57,794 nucleotides of DNA from Anaerolineae bacterium (GTDB taxonomy: Bacteria; Chloroflexota; Anaerolineae; B4-G1; SLSP01), in the NCBI GenBank assembly GCA_026991395.1, contig JALXBP010000073.1, positions 1 through 57,794 of the forward strand, read 5' to 3'. The notes under the pieces are model-generated. The model saw only the letters and a list, made by a program, of their open reading frames with translations, was not told where the DNA came from and did no database searches. Within the stretch, counting starts at the first letter, position 1; each line of letters opens with the position of its first letter. The position numbers and the translations under genes were made by a program. Positions 1 through 8,796 of this stretch are shown here, in pieces.

Positions 1-375
1 GGGTAGGGGTGGGCGTCGGGGTCGGGGTCGGCGTTGATGTCGGGCTGGGTGATGGCGTCGGGGTGGGGGTTGGCGTCGGCGTTGCGGTGCCGGTCGGCGT
101 CGGCGTGGCAGTCGGGGTCGCCGTGCCGGTCGGCGTTGCGGTGCCGGTTGGGGTCGCCGTGCCGGTCGGGGTCGCTGTGGCGGTACCGGTGGCCGTGGGC
201 GTCGGCGTTGCGGTCGGCGTCACCGTGGTGATGGGGACGGTCGGCGTGATCGTCGGTGTGGCCGTCGGGGTCCACGTCGGCGGTACCGGCGTCGCCGTGG
301 GCGGTACGGGCGTGGCCGTGGGGACAGGTGTGGGCAAGGGGGTTGCCGTCGGGGTTGAGCTGGGCGGTACGAGCA
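1..375. repeat. Degenerate GC-rich minisatellite coding a Thr-Pro tail
   Basis: On the plus strand the stretch is built from variants of GGTCGGCGTTGCGGTGCC-like units of 6-18 bases. On the minus strand they read T-P-T-A-T-P-T-G-T-A and similar. It lies wholly inside the LysM gene, and such tracts usually vary in length between strains by slippage. The apparent plus-strand reading frames of alternating Gly-Val are shadows of this repeat. Confidence 0.8.
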
Positions 376-964
376 TGACCGGCGGGACGTAGAGAGCTTG
401 CCCGGCGTAGATGGTGTAGCCGGGGAGGCAGTTGGCGCGGCGCAGCGCCTCGACCGTCGTCCCGTAGCGGACGGCCAGCGTGTAGAGCGTCTCCTTCGGC
501 CTGACGTAAACGATCTTCCAGGTGGGCGGTGGCCCGCACTGGTAAGCCGGTGTGGCTTCCGGCTGTGCCGAAGTGGGCAGGTAGAGCGTCTCGCCCGCCC
601 TGACCTCCAGCGTCCCCAGACAGTTGGCGCGGGCGAGCATGTAGGGGCTGAGACCGGCGCGCCAGGCAATCTCGAGCAGCGTCTCGTTGGGGTGGACGCG
701 GTAGGGCTGCCATCCGGGCGGCGGCGTGCAGTGCCGCACCAGCGCCGGGGGCATCGTCGGCGTGGCCTCGAGTGTGAGCGGCGGGGTCGGCGGCAGGGTG
801 GGGAAGAGGGTGGGCGTGAGAGGCAGGGGATAGGTGTTGATGGCATGCTGCAGCTCCGGATCGAGCATCGCCATCCACAGGCTGCCGAAGACGATCAGCA
901 GGAGGAGAAATCCGCTGGCGAAGGCTTTGATCAGGCGGCTGGGGTTGGCGGTTCCTTCGTTCAC
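1..964 (-). CDS. Membrane-anchored double-LysM protein with Pro/Thr-rich tail (partial)
   Basis: This reading frame is open from a GTG at 964 to the window edge, so the C-terminus is missing. It encodes a short cytoplasmic start, one hydrophobic segment (about residues 13-30), a Pro/Thr linker, and two LysM modules. The first contains YRVHPNETLLEIAWRAG and the second IVYVRPKETLYTLAVRYG, each followed by an R-A-N-C-L and a G-x-x-L-Y-[LV]-P core. After residue ~195 it becomes an almost pure Thr-Pro repeat. LysM modules bind N-acetylglucosamine in peptidoglycan, so an extracytoplasmic wall-binding role is likely (inferred). The GTG lies 3 nt after the stop of the upstream kinase homologue with no clear Shine-Dalgarno, so it is probably translated by coupling. 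An ATG about 28 codons in would delete the anchor and is less likely. Confidence 0.8.
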   Translation of the reverse strand, partial: MNEGTANPSRLIKAFASGFLLLLIVFGSLWMAMLDPELQHAINTYPLPLTPTLFPTLPPTPPLTLEATPTMPPALVRHCTPPPGWQPYRVHPNETLLEIAWRAGLSPYMLARANCLGTLEVRAGETLYLPTSAQPEATPAYQCGPPPTWKIVYVRPKETLYTLAVRYGTTVEALRRANCLPGYTIYAGQALYVPPVMLVPPSSTPTATPLPTPVPTATPVPPTATPVPPTWTPTATPTITPTVPITTVTPTATPTPTATGTATATPTGTATPTGTATPTGTATPTATPTPTGTATPTPTPTPTPSPSPTSTPTPTPTPTPT

Positions 965-967
965 GCT

Positions 968-3634
968 TCAGACCGTGGTTCGCACATCTTGATAGGCGGG
1001 GAGGATGAAGGTGAAGGTGCTGCCTATGCCCGGCTCCGATTCGACCCAGATGCGTCCGCCGTTGGCCTCGACGAGGGTCTTCACCATCGCCATGCCGATG
1101 CCGCTTTCGCCCATTCCCTGGATGAGGGGCTGTTGGGCGCGGTAGAAGCGGCGGAAGACGCGGGGCATATCCTCCGGTGCGATGCCGCCGCAGGTGTCCG
1201 TGATGGAGATGTGCACGAAGGCGGTACCCTGCTCGACCTTCTGGTCGCGTGCCCGAATGACGATCTCGCTGCCCTCGCGTGAGCAGAGGACGGCGTTGGA
1301 GAGCAGGCGCAGGATGATCTGGTAGAGCGCGTCGCGATTGGCGCGGACGGGTGAGAGTTCGTCCGGCATATCCATCCGCACACCGACGCGCCGTTCGCGG
1401 AAACGGGCGGCCATACCGACGATGGCTTCCTCGAGCACGTGGAGGAGATCGACCGGCTCCGGCTCGGTAATGTCGCGCGTCTGCTCCGGCGAGACGATCT
1501 TCACCAGGTCGTCGAGCATCTGCCCCATACGCTCGATGTTGGCCTTGACGCGCTCCAGGAACTGCGTCTGCATCGCGTTGAGGATGCCGACTTGCTCGGT
1601 CAGGAGGAGGTCGGTGTAGCCGATGATGGAGGTCATCGGCGTGCGAAGTTCGCTGACCATCCCCAACAGGGCTTCGCGTTCCTCGGCCATGCTCTCGTGG
1701 GAGTTGAGTGTTACGGCGAGGGCGTCGGGCATGCCGGAGGCGTCGAGGAGCGTCATCATCTCCGCCTCGATGATGTTGTCTTTCACTTCGAGGGTGATGT
1801 GGGCGCGTCGCAAGGTGGAGTTGGCGGCGAGGAGGTTGTTGATCGCCTCGACCCATTTGCGGTCGGCGTAGAGCCCGTCCAGCGGCATACCGATGACGTT
1901 GTCGGCAAGGCCGAGCATCTGCCGCGCGATGGAGTCGGCCATCACGATGCGGCCTTGCGCATCGGTAACGATGAGGCCGGCGATCGTCTTCTGCGGCTGA
2001 TCGAGTTGCTGCAGATGGGCGCGGAGTTGTTCGATCTGACGGGCGGCCTTTTGGAGTTGGCCCTGGAGGCGGTCCCGCTCCTCCCGCAGGCTGTCGTAGC
2101 GGCTCTTGAGATCGGTGAGCTCCTTCATCAGGCGCGTGCGCTCGCGGATGAGCATGTCCCGATCTTGGACCAATTCCTTCATCTCGTTTTTCCAGAAGGC
2201 CAGCTCGGTTTCGTGGATGCGCGGACGCTGGTTCAACTCCTTGCGCAGGCGTTCGAGTTCGCGTTCGCGCGTGCGGGCTTCGCGCTCCAGTTCGGCGATG
2301 CGTTTCTGCAGGATATGGGCTTCCTCCTTCAGGCGGGCGATCTCCGCGTCGTCCTCCTCCAGGGTGAGGATGGAACTGCCGCGCTGCTGGGAGCGGTGGA
2401 TGACGGCGGCGAGGAGGGCGGCGACGAGGCGGAAGAGCAGGATGCTTTCCTTGTCCCAAATCTGCTGCGAGGTGGGCGTGCTGAAGAAGAGCATGCCGAT
2501 GGTGTGCCCTTCGACGCGCATCGGGACGGCGAGCAAGGGGCCGCTGCCCTCGATGCCCAGTGCCTCGTAGAAGAGGGGGAGCCAGTGGGCAGCCTGGCGA
2601 TCGGTGAAGAGATGGGTGGCCCCGGCTTCCAGCAAGGCGAAGAGGTCCGGATAGTGGGCGGCGGTCAGTTGCGGCAGATCGAGTTGCCCGGTTGGCGGGT
2701 GGATGGCGGTCAGTTGCAGGGCGGGTATGCCGTCGTGCGTCTCATCGCTCAGGGCAATGGCGCAGAGGTCGGCGCGGAGGAGGGTGGCCAGTCGCGAGGA
2801 GGCCAGGATGAGGGCCGGTTCCAATTCGCGAGCTTCGCTGATGCCGCGCAGCAAGGACTGGAGCGCCCCGACGTTCAACTGGGCGAGCAGGCTGTTTGGC
2901 CGCTTCTTCCGGGGACGGAGGGGATAGGTCGAGAGGGCGGCCTCGTGGAGGGCCGTCTCGATGGTATGGCGCTGGAGGGTGAGGGCCAGGAGCGGCGCCC
3001 ACACGAGCGCCGCCGCCCGTTCCCACGGTGCGAAGTCCAGATCGTGAACTACCCATCCGATCTGGGCGATATGGCCTCCCAGCCAGAAAGCCAGGATGGC
3101 GAGGTACCATTCCCAGTTGCGCGGACGGGCGATGAGGGCCCAGAGCAGGGCCAGGCCGAGGATCACCGCCGTGCTGCCTTCCCAGAGCAATTCGGTGAGT
3201 GTGCCGTTGTAGGGGCGTTGAGCGGCCATCGACGGCCAGTTGACTGCGTCGTAGAGGTAGAGCGCCAGCGCAAGGGCGATGACGATGCCCATCAGCCCCG
3301 TCTGTAGGGGGCGCTGCCGGACCTCGCCAACAACGGCCCAGAAGAAGAGCGCCGCGCTGACGGTTTCGACGAAGTGCTCGGCGGGCGGGATGACGGCGTT
3401 GGGGGCGAGGAGATCGACGTTGCTCAGCAGGCCGAGGAGAAGCAGGAGGAGCCGTCCGCCCAGCATCGCGCCGATGGCCCATTGCCAGCGGCGGTGATTG
3501 TATGAGCGGATGGTCGGTGGAATGTTGTAGAGGGCGGCCATCGCCTGTTGCAGGGCAAAGAGGACGACGAGGAAATAGACCAGGTCGCCGGGGGGTTGGG
3601 CCAGCAGTTTGATCAGGTTGTTCAGGAAGTTCAT
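968..3634 (-). CDS. Seven-TM/GAF/coiled-coil/PAS histidine-kinase homologue lacking the phospho-acceptor His
   Basis: The 888-residue protein has about seven N-terminal hydrophobic segments (residues ~15-225), a GAF-like sensor (~275-445), a long charged coiled coil (~455-580), a PAS-like fold (~585-640), and HisKA plus HATPase regions (~655-880). The HisKA motif reads M-V-S-E-L-R-T-P-M, where kinases normally have S-H-E-L-R-T-P, so residue 661 is Ser instead of the phosphorylated His. The N box (LLSNAV) is kept, but the G1 box is D-T-C-G-G-I rather than D-x-G-x-G-I. It is therefore probably a pseudokinase or allosteric partner (inference). ATG 3634 was chosen because GAGGGG sits 7 nt upstream and the predicted membrane segments start soon after. 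Longer versions of the frame run into the promoter. The LysM gene follows 3 nt downstream. Confidence 0.85.
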   Translation of the reverse strand: MNFLNNLIKLLAQPPGDLVYFLVVLFALQQAMAALYNIPPTIRSYNHRRWQWAIGAMLGGRLLLLLLGLLSNVDLLAPNAVIPPAEHFVETVSAALFFWAVVGEVRQRPLQTGLMGIVIALALALYLYDAVNWPSMAAQRPYNGTLTELLWEGSTAVILGLALLWALIARPRNWEWYLAILAFWLGGHIAQIGWVVHDLDFAPWERAAALVWAPLLALTLQRHTIETALHEAALSTYPLRPRKKRPNSLLAQLNVGALQSLLRGISEARELEPALILASSRLATLLRADLCAIALSDETHDGIPALQLTAIHPPTGQLDLPQLTAAHYPDLFALLEAGATHLFTDRQAAHWLPLFYEALGIEGSGPLLAVPMRVEGHTIGMLFFSTPTSQQIWDKESILLFRLVAALLAAVIHRSQQRGSSILTLEEDDAEIARLKEEAHILQKRIAELEREARTRERELERLRKELNQRPRIHETELAFWKNEMKELVQDRDMLIRERTRLMKELTDLKSRYDSLREERDRLQGQLQKAARQIEQLRAHLQQLDQPQKTIAGLIVTDAQGRIVMADSIARQMLGLADNVIGMPLDGLYADRKWVEAINNLLAANSTLRRAHITLEVKDNIIEAEMMTLLDASGMPDALAVTLNSHESMAEEREALLGMVSELRTPMTSIIGYTDLLLTEQVGILNAMQTQFLERVKANIERMGQMLDDLVKIVSPEQTRDITEPEPVDLLHVLEEAIVGMAARFRERRVGVRMDMPDELSPVRANRDALYQIILRLLSNAVLCSREGSEIVIRARDQKVEQGTAFVHISITDTCGGIAPEDMPRVFRRFYRAQQPLIQGMGESGIGMAMVKTLVEANGGRIWVESEPGIGSTFTFILPAYQDVRTTV

Positions 3635-3661
3635 CCGTGTTCCCCTCACGCTTTCATACCG

Positions 3662-3689
3662 ATTATAGACTAAAGGGGAAGTGGGACAA
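3662..3689 (-). promoter_or_regulatory. Sigma70-type promoter for the kinase-homologue/LysM operon
   Basis: Reading on the minus strand, TTGTCC (3689-3684) and a perfect TATAAT (3667-3662) are separated by 16 bp. The predicted start point is about 20 nt upstream of the ATG at 3634. The -10 is followed by CGGTATGAA, a segment repeated after the -10 of the ABC-transporter promoter at 49.3 kb. Confidence 0.65.
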
Positions 3690-3698
3690 GAGGCGGCC

Positions 3699-3731
3699 AA
3701 AAAAAGCGCCTCACACCGGTGCGAGGCGCTT
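3699..3731 (-). terminator. Rho-independent terminator of tRNA-Phe
   Basis: On the minus strand, AGCGCCTC (3730-3723) pairs with GAGGCGCT (3712-3705) around a 10-nt loop and is followed by seven T residues. It begins 3 nt after the tRNA 3' end, so the tRNA transcript stops before the promoter of the next minus-strand operon. Confidence 0.85.
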
Positions 3732-3732
3732 G

Positions 3733-3806
3733 TGCCGAGGCCCAGATTTGAACTGGGGACACAGGGATTTTCAGTCCCCTGCTCTACCGAACTGAGCTAC
3801 CTCGGC
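3733..3806 (-). tRNA. tRNA-Phe (GAA)
   Basis: The 74-nt cloverleaf is complete. The acceptor stem is GCCGAGG/CCTCGGC with discriminator A, the D arm is GCTC..GAGC, and the anticodon stem GGGGA/TCCCT surrounds the loop CTGAAAA with anticodon GAA. The T arm is CCCAG-TTCAAAT-CTGGG. The CCA end is not encoded (the genome reads CAAG after the discriminator), so it must be added by the CCA-adding enzyme. It lies 40 nt downstream of the GAF kinase gene and may be co-transcribed with it, since I see no separate promoter. Confidence 0.97.
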
Positions 3807-3845
3807 AGGTGGGGCGATTGTACCGCAAGGGATGATTTTGTCAAG

Positions 3846-5120
3846 CTATGGGAGCAGGTCGCCGCCACCGGAGCCGATTTCGATACTGTTGCCCCACGTG
3901 GCGATGCTTTGCTTGGCGGCAATGGGAAGGGTGAAGGAGAAGGTTGCGCCGCGCCCCTCCTCGCTTTCGACCCAGATGCGCCCGCCATGGGCTTCGACGA
4001 TCTGGCGGCAAAGGTTCAGGCCGAGCCCGGTTCCCTGGGCGACATCCTCGCTGCCGGGAACGCGGAAGAAGCGGCTGAAGAGGCGATCCTGGTACTCGCG
4101 GGGGATACCGGGGCCGTTGTCGCTGACGGAGACGATCACCTCTTGCTGGAGACTGTCCGTTTTGACCGAGACGCGGATGCGCACGCCGTTACCGCCGTAC
4201 TTGACGGCGTTGGAGAGCAGGTTGAGGAGGACCTGCTGGATGCGTTCCTTGTCGGCGAGCACAGGGGGGATGTCGTGAGGCATCTCTACTTCCAGTTGCA
4301 TCTGGTGCTTGAGCGCCTGGGCGCGGATGGTGTCTACGGTATTGGCGACGACGGCATCGATCATCAGCGGCTGCAGGTTGAGTGTTACCCGTCCCGACGA
4401 GAGGCGTGCCAGGTCCAGGAACTGGTTGACCAGCGTCATAATCCGTTCCGATTCCTGCTGAATGATGTTGAGGAAGTGATGCCGCATATCGGGGGGCAGG
4501 TCGGGGCGGTTGAGCAGTTCGGCATAGGAGATGATCGCAGTCAGCGGCGTGCGGATTTCGTGGACGATTTCGGCGATCCAGTCGTTCTGCTGGAAGGTCT
4601 GGATGTTCTGGACGGCGATGGCTGCGATGCTCGCCAAGGTCTCCAGCGTTTCGACATCCTGGGGAGTGAAGCGGTGCTTGGTGCTCTGCGTCAGGCTCTC
4701 CAGGACGCCGATGATCTTGTCTCCGAGGAGCATCGGCACGGCGACGATGGATTGCGTCGTGTTGCCGTCGGGCAGGGAGAAGAGACGGGAGTCACGCGAG
4801 GCATCGTTGACGACAGCGGTCTTGCGTTGCTTGACCACCCACCCGGCCAGGCTTCCCTCGATGGGGACTTCCAGGGAGGAGAGGTGGCTGGAATCCGGCC
4901 CGGAGAAGGCGGCGAAGTGCAGTGCCCCCTGGTCCACGAGGAGGATGGAAGCAGCCTCTCCGCCTGTCAGGTCGCGTGCAGCCTCCACGATCTGGCGCAG
5001 CAACTTGTGCATATCCAGCGTGGAGGTGAGCTGGCGGCTGATGGCCAGAAGCTGTTCCATACTTTTGACCCTTTCGTCTAAATTCGTACAACGATCCTGC
5101 TGGTCCCTGTCCTTACTCAT
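3846..5120 (-). CDS. Soluble GAF-domain sensor histidine kinase
   Basis: The 424-residue protein has no membrane segment. A GAF sensor occupies residues ~35-175, a HisKA dimerisation domain with the H-E-I-R-T-P-L box puts the phospho-acceptor at His187, and a HATPase domain carries N box [11 protein letters not shown]1 DNGPGIP and G2 GTGLGLNL. These residues indicate an active kinase, unlike the homologue at 968-3634. ATG 5120 is supported by GAGGAAAGCT directly upstream. The gene lies 31 nt downstream of the receiver-ATPase gene and is probably in one transcript with it, so that protein is the likely phosphotransfer partner (inference from position). Confidence 0.9.
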   Translation of the reverse strand: MSKDRDQQDRCTNLDERVKSMEQLLAISRQLTSTLDMHKLLRQIVEAARDLTGGEAASILLVDQGALHFAAFSGPDSSHLSSLEVPIEGSLAGWVVKQRKTAVVNDASRDSRLFSLPDGNTTQSIVAVPMLLGDKIIGVLESLTQSTKHRFTPQDVETLETLASIAAIAVQNIQTFQQNDWIAEIVHEIRTPLTAIISYAELLNRPDLPPDMRHHFLNIIQQESERIMTLVNQFLDLARLSSGRVTLNLQPLMIDAVVANTVDTIRAQALKHQMQLEVEMPHDIPPVLADKERIQQVLLNLLSNAVKYGGNGVRIRVSVKTDSLQQEVIVSVSDNGPGIPREYQDRLFSRFFRVPGSEDVAQGTGLGLNLCRQIVEAHGGRIWVESEEGRGATFSFTLPIAAKQSIATWGNSIEIGSGGGDLLP

Positions 5121-5151
5121 AGCTTTCCTCGTGGATGAGATGTACCGTGGT

Positions 5152-6291
5152 TCATACGGTCACGATGGTCGAGACGATGAGTCGCAACTGTCTGACGAAG
5201 AGGCTGTCCGGATGGCGCAAGGCCAGAGGGAGCTCTTCGTCGGGGCCGCTCTCGGTCATACGCGGCTCGGCGGGCAGGATGCCGAGGATGGGCTGCCCGA
5301 TGGCCATCTCGATGGCGGAACGGTTCATCGCCGACGGTATGGATGTCCGTTCGTTCACCACGATGCCCGTGTTGTACTGCCCGATGCTCAACTCGGTGAG
5401 GGCGCTCAACATGGCGCGTCCCTGCTCGATGGCGATGCGGTGAGGCTCCAGCACGATGAGGAGATGATCGGCCTGCCGCAACACCTCGACGGCGGCCTTG
5501 TCCAGCGCCGGCTTCATATCGAGGATGACATCGTCGTAGTCGCGGACGAGCACGCGCAACAGGCGGCGCACGAAGTCCATCGTCAGCGGGGTCCCGCTCA
5601 GCCCCTCGGGGCGGATGCTCGCCGGTAGCAGGTGAAGCTGTTCCCGATATTCGAGGATCAGGCCCTCCACCGCGTCGTGATTGACCGCTGCGGCTCCTTG
5701 TTCCAGCAGGATGGAAAGGTGCTTCTTGGGGCGGACGACTCCCGCCTGGATAGCCAGTGAGCCGACGCCCTCCCGTAACTCGACGAGAGCGATGCGATGC
5801 TGCGGATGGATGTCGTGCAGCGTCAGGGCCATATTCAACGCGATGGTTGTCGTCCCTGCGCCGCCTTTCACGGGCAGGAGCGCGATGATTTTCCCCTGTT
5901 TTCCCTCCTCCTTCCAGCGGCCCCGACGTTGCAGGAGCGCCTCCACGCGGTTGATCAGTTCCGCCGGATGGACCGGCTTGGTCAGATAGTCGTCCCCGCC
6001 GGCCTGGAAACCGGCCAGCCGGTCGTCGATCGAGCTGCGGGCGGTGAGGAAGAGGATGGGGATCTGGTCCGTTTCCGGCGAATTGCGCAGTTTCTCCGCA
6101 ACGCTGTACCCGTCCAGACCGGGCATCATCACGTCGAGGATGATAAGGTCCGGTTTGCCGTTCTTGATGGCCTCGAGTGCTCGTTGCCCGTTGGCAACAG
6201 GGATGATCTCATAGCCTCGCCGCTTGAGAACCAGGCCGATCAATCGCAAGGCTTCGATGTCATCGTCAACTAACAAAACGCGCCAGCTCAT
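5152..6291 (-). CDS. Response-regulator receiver fused to CpaE/MinD-like P-loop ATPase
   Basis: This 379-residue protein starts with a canonical receiver domain (~1-120: acidic DDD at 9-11, phospho-acceptor Asp53, conserved Thr and Lys in FLTAR and TKP). After a linker comes a MinD/ParA-type ATPase (~133-370). Its Walker A reads K-G-G-A-G-T-T-T (142-149), so the signature Lys at the front is kept but the usual GK[ST] Lys is Thr, as is known for CpaE/TadZ proteins, which position pilus machinery at the pole. No other tad pilus genes are in the window, so that role is only suggestive. No DNA-binding domain is present. It is first in the operon, with the GAF kinase next, and has its own strong promoter. 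Confidence 0.88.
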   Translation of the reverse strand: MSWRVLLVDDDIEALRLIGLVLKRRGYEIIPVANGQRALEAIKNGKPDLIILDVMMPGLDGYSVAEKLRNSPETDQIPILFLTARSSIDDRLAGFQAGGDDYLTKPVHPAELINRVEALLQRRGRWKEEGKQGKIIALLPVKGGAGTTTIALNMALTLHDIHPQHRIALVELREGVGSLAIQAGVVRPKKHLSILLEQGAAAVNHDAVEGLILEYREQLHLLPASIRPEGLSGTPLTMDFVRRLLRVLVRDYDDVILDMKPALDKAAVEVLRQADHLLIVLEPHRIAIEQGRAMLSALTELSIGQYNTGIVVNERTSIPSAMNRSAIEMAIGQPILGILPAEPRMTESGPDEELPLALRHPDSLFVRQLRLIVSTIVTV

Positions 6292-6335
6292 TGGCCGCTG
6301 CCCCCTCTTGTATTTGCACTTGTGCGAGCATGCTT

Positions 6336-6364
6336 ATTATACGGTCAAGCGGCTTTTCTTTCAA
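6336..6364 (-). promoter_or_regulatory. Strong sigma70-type promoter for the receiver-ATPase/GAF kinase operon
   Basis: On the minus strand, TTGAAA (6364-6359) and TATAAT (6341-6336) are separated by 17 bp. The start codon at 6291 follows a leader of about 38 nt. This is one of the closest matches to consensus in the window. Confidence 0.75.
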
Positions 6365-6426
6365 GCGGCGTCTCATTGCGAAGCAGTTGCAAATGCGCTA
6401 CTGTGGAGTTAGCGTGAGACGGCTCT

Positions 6427-6453
6427 GTGAAGGAAGACCAATCGTGGTATAAC
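6427..6453 (+). promoter_or_regulatory. Possible promoter upstream of the aminotransferase
   Basis: A good -10 (TATAAC, 6448-6453) lies 31 nt before the ATG. The best -35 at suitable spacing is only a weak CTGTGA-like hexamer. It is listed because no other promoter is visible between the two divergent operons. Confidence 0.35.
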
Positions 6454-6484
6454 GGGCACAACGAAATCCTTGGGAGGAACCTGT

Positions 6485-7675
6485 ATGAAGATTGCGCGTC
6501 GCATCGGTGATTTGCCAACCTATCTCTTCGCGGCTCTGGGAAAGAAGATCGCCGCGCTGCAAGAGCGCGGTGTGGATGTCATTCGCCTCGACATCGGCAG
6601 CCCCGATCTGGCACCCCCGCCGGAGGTGATCGAGCGCCTCGTCGAGGAGGCTCGCCGTGCCGATCGGCACGGTTACGCCGGTTTCTACGGCATCCCCGAA
6701 TTCCGCCGGGCGGTGGCCGACTTCTACCGGCGGCGATTCGACGTTCCCGTCGATCCGGAAAGGGAGGTGCTGGCGCTGATCGGTTCGAAGGAAGGCATCC
6801 AGCACCTGCCGACCGCTTTCGTCGATCCGGGAGGCGTCGTCCTCGTGCCCGATCCCGGCTATCCCACCTACCGCAATCCCGCCATCCTCGTGGGGGCGGA
6901 GCTTTACCGCATGCCTTTGCTGCGCGAACACGGCTTCCTGCCCGATCTCGGCGCGATCCCGGAGGCGGTCGCCCGTCGGGCGCGCGTGCTCTGGCTCAAT
7001 TACCCCAACAACCCGACGTCGGCCCTCGCGCCGCGTGCCTTCCTGGAGGAGGCCGTGGCCTTCGCCAGGCACTACGACCTGCTCATCGCCTACGATAACC
7101 CCTACAGCGAGATCGTCTGGGAGGGCGGCCCCGCGCCGAGCATCCTGCAGATTCCGGGGGCGCGGGAGGTAGCCGTCGAGTTCAACTCGCTCTCCAAGAT
7201 GGCGAATATGGCCGGCTGGCGCGTGGGGATGGTCGTCGGCAACGCCCAGGCCGTGGCCGCGCTGGCGCGGGTGAAGACGAATGCCGACAGCGGCATCTTC
7301 AAGCCGATTCAGTACGCGGCGACGGTCGCGCTGGCCCTGCCGGAGCGCTGGCACGCCCAACGCAACGCCATCTACGCCGCCCGTCGCCGTGTCGTGACGC
7401 GGGCGCTCGACCGGATGAACCTCTGGTACGCCCCCTACGGGGCGACGCTCTACGTCTGGGCGGAGATGCCGCCGGCCTTCACCTCCAGCGTGGCGTTCAC
7501 CGATCGCTTGCTGGAAGCGACGGGCGTCTCCCTCTCCCCCGGCGCAGCCTTCGGGCCGCACGGCGAAGGCTATGTGCGCATCTCGCTCGTGCAGCCCGAA
7601 GCACGGCTGGAAGAGGCGATGGAGCGCTGGGAGCGCTGGTTGATCGGTCGCTCTCTCGGTGTCGAGATGAAATGA
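6485..7675 (+). CDS. Class I/II PLP-dependent aminotransferase (LL-diaminopimelate-aminotransferase-like)
   Basis: The 396-residue fold-type I aminotransferase carries the expected motifs: LDIGSPDLAPP near the N-terminus, GYAGFYGIPEFR, the P-D-P-G-Y-P-T-Y loop, N-Y-P-N-N-P-T, Asp204 for the pyridine nitrogen, and the PLP Lys238 in FNSLSKMANMAGWRVG. The last motif closely matches LL-diaminopimelate and related aspartate/alanine aminotransferases. DapL makes LL-diaminopimelate for lysine and peptidoglycan in one step, but substrate specificity cannot be read with certainty here. ATG 6485 was chosen because GGGAGG is 7 nt upstream. The following lipoprotein gene begins 10 nt after the stop, so co-transcription is likely. 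Confidence 0.85.
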   Translation: MKIARRIGDLPTYLFAALGKKIAALQERGVDVIRLDIGSPDLAPPPEVIERLVEEARRADRHGYAGFYGIPEFRRAVADFYRRRFDVPVDPEREVLALIGSKEGIQHLPTAFVDPGGVVLVPDPGYPTYRNPAILVGAELYRMPLLREHGFLPDLGAIPEAVARRARVLWLNYPNNPTSALAPRAFLEEAVAFARHYDLLIAYDNPYSEIVWEGGPAPSILQIPGAREVAVEFNSLSKMANMAGWRVGMVVGNAQAVAALARVKTNADSGIFKPIQYAATVALALPERWHAQRNAIYAARRRVVTRALDRMNLWYAPYGATLYVWAEMPPAFTSSVAFTDRLLEATGVSLSPGAAFGPHGEGYVRISLVQPEARLEEAMERWERWLIGRSLGVEMK

Positions 7676-7684
7676 GGTGAAGCG

Positions 7685-8779
7685 ATGAGATGGATGGCGG
7701 CGGTGATGGTGCTCCTTGGACTGGTGGCGGCCTGTGCAGCCCCGACCGCCTCGCCGCCTGCCGCGACCCTCCCGCCGACCGCCGCCCCGACCCTGTCGCC
7801 TTCCCCGACGCCCGTGCCGACGGCGATACCGACCCCTACGGTGGACGCCGCTGCCTTGGCCGACCTGGCCGGGCAGGGCGTGGAGGTGGCGGGCGGCGAT
7901 GAGGCGGGCGTCATCACGCTGCGCTACGAGGATATGGACGCGGACGGCCTGCCGGAGTGGCTGGCCGTCGTCCAGCCGGAAGAGGGCGCGGCGCTGCAGG
8001 GCTTCGTCCTCGACGGCGAGACGAGCTTCCCGCTGGAGGGCACCAATCCGCGCAGCGACCTGGCCGGTTGGGGGCTGGGCCTCTACCCCGACTGCGAGGT
8101 GCAGATCGCCGATCTGAACGCCGACGGCGTGCCGGAGATCGCCCTCTTCGGGCACGGACCGCGTCAGACCACGCTGCTCCACCTCTACGAGTGGGACGGG
8201 ACGACCTATCGGCTGCTGGGGGCCTTCGCGGGCGATGGCGGCGTGACCATCGAGGATCGCGACGGCGACCTCACCGCCGAGATCGTCGAGGGCTACCACG
8301 ATGATCGGGTCGATGATCTGGTCTGGCAGATCGTCTTCACCTGGCAGGAGGGAAGCTACGGCTGGACGTCCGACCGCTGGACCTGGTACTATCGTCAGCG
8401 CCCTCACGTCTACCCCGACCAGGCCCCCGATTACGCCGTCATTGCCTTCTACCTGGCGCTCGACGACCGCGATATGCCCGCCGCTTACGACCTGCTCAGC
8501 AGACGGGCACGCGCCGAACAGGACTATGCCTCGTGGGTCGTGGCCTTCGATACGCTGCTGCGCGTGGAGGTGGGCGATCTGCACGCGGTGCCGGGCGTGG
8601 GGACGGAGACGACGAAGCGGATCACGGCGATGGTGCTGACGTGGAACAACATCCACGGCGAGGTCATCGCCCGCTCGTGGAATGTGGAATGGGACGTCGT
8701 GCGCGAGGACGAGGGCTGGCGGCTCGACCGGCTGGAGGCCGTGCAGTTGGATAGCTGGCCTCTGCCCTACTGGCCCTGA
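7685..8779 (+). CDS. Lipoprotein of unknown function with Pro/Thr linker and FG-GAP-like region
   Basis: The 364-residue protein has a signal peptide with lipobox L-V-A-A-C (Cys17) and then a Pro/Thr/Ala-rich linker (~20-55). A globular part follows with repeated acidic D-x-D-x-D-G-x-P-E loops (for example DMDADGLPE, DLNADGVPE, DRDGDLTAE), resembling the calcium-binding loops of FG-GAP/VCBS propellers. The C-terminal ~120 residues look like an NTF2-like fold (inferred from W-rich strands and a DDRDMPAAYDLLS helix). It should sit on the outer face of the cytoplasmic membrane. AGGTGAAGCG precedes the ATG. It lies between the aminotransferase and uvrC with short gaps, which gives no clear functional hint. 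Confidence 0.75.
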   Translation: MRWMAAVMVLLGLVAACAAPTASPPAATLPPTAAPTLSPSPTPVPTAIPTPTVDAAALADLAGQGVEVAGGDEAGVITLRYEDMDADGLPEWLAVVQPEEGAALQGFVLDGETSFPLEGTNPRSDLAGWGLGLYPDCEVQIADLNADGVPEIALFGHGPRQTTLLHLYEWDGTTYRLLGAFAGDGGVTIEDRDGDLTAEIVEGYHDDRVDDLVWQIVFTWQEGSYGWTSDRWTWYYRQRPHVYPDQAPDYAVIAFYLALDDRDMPAAYDLLSRRARAEQDYASWVVAFDTLLRVEVGDLHAVPGVGTETTKRITAMVLTWNNIHGEVIARSWNVEWDVVREDEGWRLDRLEAVQLDSWPLPYWP

Positions 8780-8796
8780 GCGGAGGCGGTGCGTCG

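Noticed and set aside
1-395. Repeat tract considered as a CRISPR array
   Set aside because: Units are short, degenerate and without unique spacers; they encode a Thr-Pro linker in frame.
1439-3307. 622-codon plus-strand open frame opposite the kinase homologue
   Set aside because: Exact antisense of a gene with clear domains; the product is Gly/Glu/Val-rich with no recognisable motif. High GC content keeps antisense frames open.
6398-8656. 752-codon minus-strand frame opposite the aminotransferase and lipoprotein
   Set aside because: Covers two well-supported plus-strand genes; His/Arg/Gly-rich composition and no ribosome-binding site.
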